From positions 43,593,741 to 43,657,740 of the forward strand of contig CM041465.1 of NCBI GenBank assembly GCA_023213395.1: a DNA stretch of 64,000 bases, read 5' to 3'. The DNA comes from Cycas panzhihuaensis (Eukaryota > Cycadophyta). The translations under genes and the position numbers were made by a program. Below the pieces are notes generated by a model that saw nothing but the letters and a program-made list of their open reading frames with translations, was not told where the DNA came from and did no database searches. Of the stretch, positions 55,031 to 64,000 are shown one piece after another. Each line of letters begins with the position of its first letter. The stretch's first letter is position 1.

Positions 55031-56300
55031 TTTTTTTCGACCTTTTTACTTATATGCCTTATATTTTTTAATATTTTATTTATGGTCTGGTTGTTGGAAG
55101 AATAGGAAAAAGCTTGGACAAATGAATGTTCTATTTCTTCCCATGTTAGTCATCAGAGTTGTTCTTATTTTAGGAACCATGTTTTTGCTAGGGTTCCCAA
55201 GGTATGAATGACGAGATGGGTCCAATGTAGGTTTGGGAATACTCCAATGTTCCCATAATCTTCTGCATCTAAGGAGATGCTTGTTAGGGCATTCTTCGAC
55301 TAAGAATCCTGAGATTAACAAGTTTTGAGGTGGATCTAATCTCAGCCTAAAGGTTGATTGCAGGTTTTCCCATTTCTGTAAGTTATGGTGATGAGCTATG
55401 TACCACCACCAAGCATTATCCTGAAGGGTTATTACAAAATCATTTACCCATTGTTTTTTATCTATGATCTTGTATTGTAACCAATGTTCCATGCATTGGA
55501 TTAAGTGGTTTGTGCCCTCCATTCTTTTCCCTGAAAATGTAGGTATTTGTTTTTGCCTCATAGTCCTATATTCTAGTATAAGTCCTATGGGGCGAGCAAT
55601 TTTTGCAACCTTTTGCAAACTATCTTGCATTTCAGTGTCACTAGGAAGGTTTACCAAAAGAGATGTTGGTGAGTCTAAGGGATATTCTTTGTTGGGGATA
55701 GGATATTTCATCTCAACCTATTGGGTTTTGGTGGAAAGGTTTGGAAGGATATCCCTAGATTTGGAAGGAAGAATGGCCAGATCTCTCGATTCGGTTATGG
55801 GGCTAGAGGGTGGGGATATGGAGTTAATAAGGAGGTGGGAGTGGGGATGGGATGGATGAGAACTTGTGATCATATTTACATATACTTTGTGTTTTAATTG
55901 AAATTTAACTTTTACTATATTATCCTCTAATGGTTTTTTAAAGTTTTCGGCACACATATAATCTAAATTATTATTATTTAATTTATTATCAATTGAAAAA
56001 CATATTGACAACAAATTACAACGAAATGAAGAGGGTTGTACTTCATACACGTTGTCCATCCAATATCGGACCATATTGTTAGTCTCTTGCTCATTGGATG
56101 ATGCTTCGAATGGCAATTCTCTATACATATTAGGTTCGTATTCTCGGGCATCATTCATATGATTGGTCTCTTCCATTGTGTGATATAGATTGGCTTCATC
56201 GAATGTAGAAGAAGTTTCTTGAGTGGCGATTGTCGTACTGGATGCATCATCTGGGATGACTTCTACTGTATATTTCCCTTTTGCCAACATAGGGAGGACG
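55031..56300 (-). pseudogene. pol: Linker and second capsid-like segment of gypsy F
   Basis: Minus strand. ETSSTFDEANLYHTMEE and a Pro/Ser linker (to about 55720), then 55076-55711 with HLIQCMEHWLQYKIIDKKQ, ITLQDNAWWWYIAHHHNLQ, LQSTFRLRLDPPQ. Segment 2 (IHTLG.LAK.WF, TWEE) is found with a frameshift near 55230. The order and spacing match A, B and E. Confidence 0.68.
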
Positions 56301-56700
56301 ACCTCATTTCCTCCGTCCATGAGGATGAATGTTAGTTTTTCCAACTTTGTAAGCACTCGGTTTGATACAACCATGGTCTTCCTAATAATGTTGGATATAT
56401 GACCATATCTTTGACAGTGTCTACGATCATGAAATCGACGGAGACGATAACACGAGCCACATTTACTTGAATATTTTCTAACTGCCCCAGTGGTTTGACT
56501 AGTAGTTCGTTAGCCAACTTCAAGGAATAATTAATTGACGCTAATTGTGGGCTCCCAAGTTTCTTCCATGTTTGAGTTGGTAAGACATTTACTGCTGCTC
56601 CTCCATCCACAATAACGTTTTTAAGGTTTACCCCAGAATGCTTATATCCACTAAGGGATCCAAATCGCAAGATGGTTTGCTTTTATTTAAACTTCTATAA
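56301..56700 (-). pseudogene. pol: Protease of gypsy F
   Basis: Minus strand frame 56332-56670: NVIVDGGAAVNVLPTQTWKKLG (catalytic Asp codon 56605-56607), LKLANELLVKPLGQLENIQV, YPTLLGRPWLYQTECL. It is open across the whole core, the best kept protease in the window. Confidence 0.9.
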
Positions 56701-58831
56701 GATTCCTTTAGGTGTATTTTTCATTCTTTAATTCATTCAATGACTTTCCCTAATGGGATGGTTAAGTTTAACTAGTTAACCAAATCTTCTATTAGTATTA
56801 ATTTTTGCAGAAGTTCCTCTGTTTTAGGGTTTCCTTTTGGGTTCTCCTATAATGTTTGCTCCTCTAATTTCTTATTCCTCCTTCAGTATACCCGCCTCAC
56901 TTGTGATTTTCCTAGGGGTAGTGATTTGAGTACTTCCTATGCGGCTTTCTCCAATGCTTTTTTCGCAGCAGTAAAACGATCAATTTCTACTTTAGGGTTA
57001 GGATAATCTCCCTTGTTTCTTCAATTCTGTAAGTTGACGTTTTTTGGAGATCCGAGTGTAATCATTATCCCATTTAAGGTCTTTCCCTTGCCTTTGCATT
57101 CCTCGGTGGTGTGAGTGCTTGGACCATAGTTCTTACACAAGTATGGGCATTCTTTCTAAATTTTCACTACTGGACAATCTGACTTCCAGTGCCCATATTC
57201 CAAGCATATCAAACATCTACCCAGCAAAGGTTTCTTTCTTGGGTTCTCCAGTTGGGTTTTGGTTGTGTATATTGTACGAGTGTTCACATTGTTTCTCCCT
57301 CGCCCTCTCCCTTGGGCATTGGAACCTCTGGTATTAAAGTAGCAATCCCATGTATTGTGTGTTCCTTGGTCGTAGATGTGGCACCAAGCATTTTGTTTAC
57401 AGTTTCTTGCATTACATTCACACTCTTTTGTGGCGTGGGTGTTTTCTTCACAAATGTAGCACCATTTCTCAACAGAGGGTTCTTTACCCCGATGTGTTTT
57501 GGAATCCTCCTTGGGATTATCTTGATGTTGTAACTTTAGCCTAGCCACTTCTTTCCTTAAGGCTTCTATCTCAGTGCTTTCTTCTGTTTTTGTCATTTGG
57601 AATAGAGGTCTATTCAGATTCTGAGTTTTTAGTTCATTGATCTCTTCTTGCAATCTCATCACTAAGGGGTGATATGCTATCCTCTTTGTGTCTATCTCCT
57701 TTTCAAAATCCAAAGCCAACTCCTGTGCATGCTTATGATATTTTAATGGGTGGGATGCCATTACATTCCTTAGCTTAGTGTTTAATCCATTCACGAAAAA
57801 AGTACGCACGCTTAAATCCATAATCTTCTCATTGTTGGTCATAGCAGTAACAATCATGTCTATTCTGCTGATATAGGTCATGACTGACTCTCCGGGCTTT
57901 TGTTGGATTTCTCTTAGTGTTAATTCGATGATATCATTGTTTCTATACTTCAAAAATCTTGTTTCAAACTCCTTTTTTATTTCACTCCATGATTTATTCT
58001 GGTTTAGTTGTTTGTACCATGCCAATGGTACACCTCTTAATGAATATGCAAACCTTTCTTTGATTTCATCTTCATCTGTAATGTTATCGAGATTAATCAA
58101 TCTCTGAAACAAATAGATATGTTCTGCAATATTGGTTGAGTCATTGAAGATGAGTTTCCCAAACTCCCTGTGATGCGCCATTGTAAACTTATATTTCTCT
58201 TCTTCCTTTTGAGGCAGATTGTTGTCTTCACTTCAGGGAACTTTTTGTAGAGTCTTCTTGGTGGCATCTCTTCGTTGCTACTCTCCTTCCCAAACAAAAG
58301 ATTACATATTGGTGACTTTAGCTGAATAATCCTTGGAACTCCTGGTATTTCTGTCGCTATCGGAGTTGTTATTATGTATGATTGATCCTCGCTTCCCTCT
58401 AGTGGATCTTCAAAAAGTTGTCTAATCAAATGATTCTTCCAATATGCCTGGGGACCTTCCTCTGCCCTTTTCTTGTTGCCACTCAGGTCCTTCGGGGTAG
58501 AGTCCAAGCTTTGTTCCATCTTAAAGTTCATGATTTCTTCTTCCTCTTGCTTCATATCCTTCCTTTCATTGTGATATTTCCCTGGAGCAACTGTGATTGT
58601 CATGGGCTCTCCATGACCTCTATTTTCTATTCCCCATGGTGTCTGGGCTCCACTTGCCTCAGATCCTTCCACTGACTCAATTTGGTCTTCTTTCTTCTTA
58701 ACACTTGATCTCCTTGCTCTCCTTATCTTCTTTTCTCTGGACCATCTTAGGTCTCTTTGCCTGCTTGATTTCGGTATCTCCGGAGGTTTTGCTTGTGACT
58801 CCTCCGCCTTCAAAGGCCATTTAGGTGGCAT
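56701..58831 (-). pseudogene. gag: Gag of gypsy F
   Basis: Start MPPKWPLKAEE at 58831. The N-terminal frame runs 244 codons and loses the reading frame near 58210 by a small indel. The 341-codon frame 57156-58181 holds the capsid (EFGKLIFNDSTNIAEHIYL, FAYSLRGVPLAWYKQLN, LREIQQKPGESVMTYISRI), the coiled coil LRKEVARLKLQ, knuckle 1 WCYICEENTHATKEC (intact), knuckle 2 WCHIYDQGTHNTWDC (one Cys lost), an RGRGRN box and knuckle 3 CLICLEYGHWKSDC (intact). Knuckle 4 (CKNYGPSTHTTEEC) follows near 57120 after a stop. Confidence 0.9.
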
Positions 58832-58949
58832 TGGAAGGTCCCCTGGCTCTCTAGGCTTAGTTAGAGCCTGCCATCACTATGACAGCTAGGGTGACTTGTT
58901 TTTTGCACATGAATTTTCTGGCTTCTCTTCCCTTCGTTTAGCAGACTTA

Positions 58950-58962
58950 GGCAACAGAACCA
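58950..58962 (-). other. Primer binding site of F, tRNA-Glu type
   Basis: Minus strand TGGTTCTGTTGCC, one mismatch from the D site; one base from the LTR. Confidence 0.78.
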
Positions 58963-58963
58963 A

Positions 58964-59645
58964 TGTTGACTATAAAATCTGCTTCCTACTGCAAATCTTC
59001 ACTCGTCAAGGGCTTCCACTATAGTCTAAGGTGTGTGCAGGTGGTCAACATTCATATTCTTTAGTTAATCATCCACATAAGTCCACAATTCACATATATC
59101 CCACATGCATTCCATAATAAGTACACATAATTGTTCACGTAACTCTCTTATTTCATTAGACAATACTCAAAATTACATCATACAAGGTCCATTCGGTCTG
59201 ACTAGTCAACCGTACCAGATCGGGAACTGCTGGAATTCACTAACTCGGCTCTCACATCCATTCCCACAAGTGGATGTGCTTAAATACACTATGCATCCCT
59301 ATTATGGAATGGTTGCATCTGCAGTCGCAACCGTTTATTTTCCGAAATGGACACTTGTTCAACCCTAATTCTTTTATTAATCCTTAATCATTTGTTCGTC
59401 TGTATGGCTCTCCATCTGTCACCCATCTACGTGCTGCGTTCCTTCTATCCAGCATATGTTCCCTTTCTGTTCTGTGTGTTCCTGTTGCACAGTATCAATT
59501 CCTGAGATGGAATGGACTATAATTCCGGCCTTGTATTGTCTATTCCTTCTCCCAAATGCACCTCAGTTGATGGTTTTGTCAAATTCATTGTTGGTTCTTC
59601 ATCTATTCCCTTCCCGAACGTATGGCGTCAATTATAATTGCAACA
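58964..59645 (-). repeat. 5' LTR of gypsy F
   Basis: TGTTGACTATAAAATC...ATTGCAACA in plus orientation, 682 bp, homologous to 21162-21494 plus 39418-39810 and to the LTRs of A. Confidence 0.93.
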
Positions 59646-59650
59646 CACAT

Positions 59651-61671
59651 GGGTTATTTTCCAAAGTTGTTTTGGATAGTTCCATTTCTAATGCTTTATT
59701 CTTTCTTCAGTACACTTGTTTAAGATTGGGTTTTCCTAATGACAGAGTTTTGGCTGCTTCTTCCCTAGCAGCATCTTCTAAAGCCTTTTTGGCCACATCA
59801 AAATGATCAATCTCCACCTTTGGATTAGGGTAGTCATTTTCTGTCGTTTGCTTTTTATTCTGTAAATTCACATTTTTATGATTGTGACCCCATTAAGAGC
59901 TTTGCCTTTGCCCTTACATTCATCTGTTGTATATGCTTGGTCCACAATGTTTACAAAGGTATGGGTACTCCTTTTGCATTTTCGCTACCGGACAATCAGA
60001 TTTCCAATGCCTGTATTCAAGACATACCGAACATCTTCCCAATGGAGCTTTCTTCTTTGAATTTTCTAGTTGTGTATGAGTGGTATAGATTGTTCTGGTA
60101 TTAGGGTTGCTTCTTCCCCATCCTCTTCCTCTGGAATTTATGCCTCTTGTGTTAAAATAACACTCTCAGGTGTTATGGGTGCTTTGATCGTAGATATGGC
60201 ACCAACTATTTTGTTTTCTTGCCTTTGCATTACACTAACATTCTTTAGTGGAGTGAGCGCTTTCCTCACAAATGTGGCACCATTTTTCAATTGGGGCTTC
60301 CTTAGTTTGATACTTGCTCGATTCTTCCTCCATATTTTCCTGGATCTTCTATTCTTGTAATTTTAGCCTTGCAACTTCCTTCCTTAAGGCTTCCACCTCT
60401 AAGTTTTCTCTTAATTTTGCCATTTGGAAAAGAGTTCTATTGAGATTTTGAGTTTACAATTCGTTTATTTCTTCCTGAAGCCTCATGACAAGGGGATCAT
60501 ATGCTATCCTCTTTGTATCAATCTCCTTTCCAAAGTCTAATGCTAACTCTTGAACATGTTAGTACGATTTTAATGGATGTGAAGCCATTGCATTTCTCAA
60601 CTTGGTGCTTAAACCATTCACAAAAAAAGTCCTCATGCTTAGATCCGTTATCTTTTCTCCTTTTGTCATTGTGGATGCTATCATATTGATTCTACTTATA
60701 TATGTCAGCATAGACTCCCCTGGCTTCTATTGGATCTCTCTTAAAGCTAACTCTATGATCTTGTTATTACAATATTTTAGGAATCGTTCTTTATATTCAT
60801 TTTTTATATCATTCCATGACTTGAGTGGATCCAACTGTTTGTACCAAGCTAGTGGTACACGCCTCAGTGAATAAGTAAATATTTCTTTGATTTCAGTTTC
60901 ATCTGTAATCTTTTTAAGATTTATCAATCTTTGAAATAAGTATATATGTTCTGCTACATCTATAGAATCATCAAAGATAAGTTTCCCAAATTCTTTATGA
61001 TGCACCATTGTGGGATTATTTACTTTCTTCCCTTTTTGCGATGGGGTTATCTATTTTCCCTATAAAAACTTTTTGTAAGGTCCCCTTAGTGGTGTCTCTT
61101 CTCCATTGTTCCCTTTTGGGATTTTTAATAGGTGTTTTCAATTGTATGACTCCCGGTATTCTCGGTATTTCTGCCACTACCGGGGTTGTTATTAGAAATG
61201 ATTGATCTGCACTTCCCTCTGGTGCATCCTCAAATAATTGTTTGATGAGATGATTCTCCCAATATGCCTGGGGACCTTCCTCCACCTTCTCTTCGTTGTC
61301 ACTTAGATCCTTTGAAGTAGAGTCCAAACTTAATTCCTTTTCAGGGGTGTTTATTTCTTTTCTTTCATCCTTTTCTCTTTTCTCTTCAATATCTTCCTCT
61401 TTATTGAATTTGTAACACTTTTTTGAAGCAGGTGTGATTGTCATTGGCTCCCCTTAGCCTTATTTTTTGTATTCCGTGGTGTCTGGGTGCCACTTGCCTC
61501 ATATCCTTCCATTGATTCCATTTGGTCTTCCCTTTTTCCTATACTCAATCTCCTTGCTCTCCTTAATTTTTTCTCCTTGGACCATCTCAAGGCTCTTTGC
61601 TTGCTTGGTTGTGCTATCCCTTTAGGTTTTGTCTATGACTCTTCCACCTTCAAAGGTCATTTAGGTGGCAT
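59651..61671 (-). pseudogene. gag: Gag of gypsy B
   Basis: Start MPPK at 61671 followed by a stop (TGA). The N-terminal frame 61016-61444 is open for 142 codons. The capsid frame 60727-61008 has MVHHKEFGKLIFDDSIDVA and VPLAWYKQLDPLKSWNDI. Zinc knuckles lie near 60280, 60200, 60020 and 59930 with lost residues. It ends at the F insertion and continues at 21161. The N-terminal and capsid frames are offset by one base, different from the offset in A and F. Confidence 0.85.
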
Positions 61672-61792
61672 TGAAAAGTCCCCCTAGTTGCCAAGGCTTA
61701 GTTAGAGCCTGCCATCATTGCAAAAGCCAAAGGTAACTTGCTCTTTATACATAAAAAATTCCAACTTTTTTCTCCTTCCTCTAGTGAACTTA

Positions 61793-61804
61793 GGCAACAT
61801 AACC
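61793..61804 (-). other. Degraded primer binding site of B
   Basis: Minus strand GGTTATGTTGCC, recognisable by position and by similarity to TGGTTCCGTTGCC in D. Confidence 0.6.
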
Positions 61805-61805
61805 T

Positions 61806-62534
61806 TGTTGACTAAGATATTCACTTGTCAAGGGTTTCCACTATAGTCTAGGATGTGCTTATGGCCAACATACACATTAGCGTACTATATCATGCCTCAT
61901 AAGTCCACAATAAAATCAAACACAATAGATTATCATGCATTCAACATTACATCAATACACACATAAGTTCATCATAACTCTGTAATTTCGTTAAGAAATA
62001 ATCAATGTTTACATCACATAATGCTTTCTGTACAATGCTTAGTTGGTTGTCCATACCAAACCAAGCCCAATAAATCACTTTACTCAACTCTCACATCAAT
62101 CTAGTTGATTGGACAGGTTTAAATAGGTCGTGTGTCACTGTTGAAGAACGGTTATGACCAGGAGTCACAACCATCCTTTTTCCATAATGCATGTCTCTCC
62201 ATAACTAATCTTGAGTTTAACCATTACAATGCTTAGTCAATCCACACAAGCATCCGTATGGTTTGATCCACATGGCCGCTTTCTGCCTTATCTATTCTAC
62301 AACCATTCCATGTGCATTCCTTGACTATGTTGCATGTGTTATGTGCCAATAGTGCATTCCTGTGACAGAATGCACAGTGTTCTATCTACTCTATTCACTG
62401 TTTTCATGTTTGTTCTTCATCCCGAATGTTTGTTGAATGGTTCTCTTGCATTTATTAGCCATATTAAACCATAATTGACCATACGTTCCTACCTTTGGGC
62501 GCATTGTCGATTTTGACCATGACAGTTCACAACA
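61806..62534 (-). repeat. 5' LTR of gypsy B
   Basis: TGTTGACTAAGATATTC...GTTCACAACA in plus orientation, about 729 bp, alignable to the G1 LTRs though the most diverged. The outer end is set by the AACA terminus; the target site duplication cannot be checked because the other LTR is outside the window. Confidence 0.8.
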
Positions 62535-62918
62535 CAAATTTAATGAAACAAGAAGACTATTTTCAATTGTATACCACTTATGTATGATGAAAAGAACTCC
62601 GCTTCACACTACTAGACTTTAGGAGACTTGTAACCATCTCCTTTGAATGCCACAGTGTCTTTGAATGCTATCACTAGCTTACCCTTGATCTTCACAGCAT
62701 GGAAATTGGCATGGCTCATTATTTTCAAAATGGAGTGATTATGATTAAATTGGAGAATATTGGTGGGTACATTAGCAAAATTGTGGGCAGTTGAATTGGC
62801 AAACCCATGGGTGGTTGGGAAAACCCATGGACAGAGCAGCCACCGATTTGATGTGATGTGGTTTGTAGACCACGTGGATTGGCCAATCACATGGGCCAAT
62901 CGACCATGTGGGTCGGCC

Positions 62919-62981
<63 letters not shown>

Positions 62982-63068
62982 TGTTGTATTAAAGCTAGTG
63001 TTATCTCCATTATCAACAGTTTTAAATATCCAACTTAGTTATATGATATAATTGTCGTTGGACTGGTG
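62535..63068. other. Unassigned stretch with palindromic motifs
   Basis: Lies between the LTR of B and the integrase end of K, so it is probably 3' non-coding sequence of K. No gene is supported. Near 62860-62920 GGCCAATC, GGGCCAATCGACC and CATGTGGGTCGGCCC make overlapping inverted repeats, next to the TA run. Confidence 0.4.
62922..62977. repeat. (TA)n microsatellite
   Basis: Uninterrupted TA dinucleotides, about 28 units. Such runs are length-variable and may be imprecise in an assembly. Confidence 0.95.
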
Positions 63069-64000
63069 TTATTCCTCTTCCCTAGGAGTTATATTATATA
63101 GTTTTAACTTTGATCCATTTACAATGGTTGACTGAGTTATCTCCATTGATTTTTGTCAGTTCAATTGATCCATTGTCAATTTGTTTTTCACTAGGAAGGG
63201 TCCAAGCCACTTAATTTTAAGTTTTCCTAGTTTTATGAAGTGTTTTTGTTTTAAGTGTTTTGTGATGCCACTTCTTTTTGTGTTGTTGTATAGTATTTGT
63301 TGCCCATTGCACCTATAAACATTTCTCATCTAGGGCCAAAATGTCTTCTAGTCGATTGTTTATACTAGTTGTGTTTGACCATCGTTCTTGCACAATGATC
63401 CTTAGGCTTAGCACTAGAAATTCTATTGGTAGAACTACTTTTGTTCCATATACTAATTGAAATGGAGCATGGTCGATGGTGGTTTTCTATGTTGTACGAA
63501 AGACCCATAGTATAGAATTTAATTGTTTCGCCCAATCATTTTGATTGGCATTGCCCAACTTCTACAACATGGTTACTGATATCTTATTAGTTTACTCGGC
63601 TTGCCCATTTGCACATGGGTCGTAGGGAGTTGATTTGTGGTGCATGATCATGAACTCTTGTATCAGACAATAGATTGTATCGTTGATGAAGTGAGTCCCT
63701 TATCACTAGCGAATTCCAAGGGACATAACCTTGTGATAATATTCTTGTATAAGAATATGGCAGTGCTTCGTGTTGAATTGTCTTGAAGTGCTTTTATCTC
63801 GACCCATTTTGTGAGATAGTCAATGGCTACTACTATGTACTTTGCTTGGTTTGACCTTGCAACGTGTTTAAAAGGTCCTACGAAGGTCTGGGCTAGGGAT
63901 GGTTGTGAAGGCAGAAAATCATGGTCTAAAGGTCATCCCATGTATTGACATGTGTCACATTTCAACACATAATCTTTTGCATCCTTGAATAGTTATGACC
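63069..64000 (-). pseudogene. pol: Integrase of gypsy element K, partial
   Basis: Minus strand, entering from the right edge. Order: a CHTCQY-type finger end (near 63950), AIDYLTKWVEIKAL (first Asp), CPLEFASDKG (second Asp, DKG instead of DQG), HHKSTPYDPCANGQAE (Glu kept, then a TAA), a SFVQHRKPPSTMLHF-type segment, and a C-terminal KIKWLGPFLV and VNGSKLKLYN. The stop is 63069-63071. It has several stops and frameshifts. K is more distant from A, B and F than they are from each other. The rest of K lies outside the window. Confidence 0.8.

Larger units (their letters stand above)
21162..59645 (-). mobile_element. Gypsy element F (subfamily G1) with nested D, H and I
   Basis: The 5' LTR is 58964-59645. 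The 3' LTR is split by D into 21162-21494 and 39418-39810. The flanking duplication CACAT is perfect (21157-21161 and 59646-59650). Without D and H the element is about 10.0 kb with the full gene order. Stops, a frameshift in the second capsid-like segment and FLGD in place of FLDD show it is dead. It sits in the gag-protease spacer of B. Confidence 0.93.
1..62534 (-). mobile_element. Gypsy element B (subfamily G1), host of all nested insertions
   Basis: B is a Ty3/gypsy element read right to left: 5' LTR 61806-62534, gag and protease split by F at 59646/21161, reverse transcriptase split by C at 18743/14939, RNase H split from integrase by A at 13784/1501, and the integrase zinc-finger part at 1019-1501, where copia J cuts in. 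Excising J, A, C and F leaves 6947 bp in the expected collinear order, which matches the 5' two thirds of the homologous elements E and F. The rest of integrase, ORF3 and the 3' LTR lie outside the window. Its reading frames have many stops, so it is a dead copy and the oldest layer here. Confidence 0.9.

Noticed and set aside
62612-62899. A 95-codon open frame on the minus strand
   Set aside because: No recognisable domain; low-complexity Asn/His-rich composition beside a microsatellite; probably accidental.

Overview
The window is plant nuclear DNA made entirely of LTR retrotransposons; I see no host gene, rRNA or tRNA gene. It suggests a land plant with a large, repeat-swollen genome. A gymnosperm fits the old, decayed, deeply nested elements best, but this is inference and the sequence does not name a species. 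All strand-specific statements below follow element orientation.

Layout. Positions 1-62534 are one Ty3/gypsy element (B, minus strand), split by later insertions. About 6.9 kb of B is visible: 1019-1501, 13784-14939, 18743-21161 and 59646-62534. Its 3' end lies left of the window. Inserted into B are: the 3' end of a Ty1/copia element (J, 1 to about 1018); gypsy element A (+, 1502-13783); a short non-autonomous copia-like element C (-, 14940-18742); and gypsy element F (-, 21162-59645). A carries a small LTR element G joined to a TRIM-like element (4737-7646). F carries gypsy D in its 3' LTR (-, 21495-39417) and copia H in its integrase (-, 42416-53004). D carries gypsy E in gag (-, 26393-36860). 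H carries copia I in its reverse transcriptase (+, 43556-48814). Matching LTR pairs and 5-bp target site duplications (exact, or with one mismatch) support every complete insertion. From 63069 to the right edge is the integrase end of another gypsy element, K.

The five gypsy elements form two subfamilies: G1 (A, B, F; LTRs of about 0.7 kb starting TGTT) and G2 (D, E; LTRs of about 0.8 kb). They share one gene order: primer site like tRNA-Glu; Gag with a capsid domain and up to four zinc knuckles; protease with a DGG active site; a Pro-rich linker; a second capsid-like segment; reverse transcriptase with FLDD; RNase H; integrase (HHCC, DD35E); stop codon; a cluster of three stem-loops; a spacer rich in hairpins; a third ORF of about 350-400 codons; a purine tract; a conserved stem-loop; 3' LTR. 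Without its passengers each element is about 7.5-10.5 kb. All are broken by stops, frameshifts or deletions; E is the most complete.

The most unusual features are the third ORF (ORF3) with its coiled-coil tail, the three-stem-loop cluster just after the pol stop codon (paired bases change together between subfamilies), the tandem hairpin array before ORF3, the capsid-like segment between protease and reverse transcriptase, and the G-TRIM composite that shares a single target site duplication.
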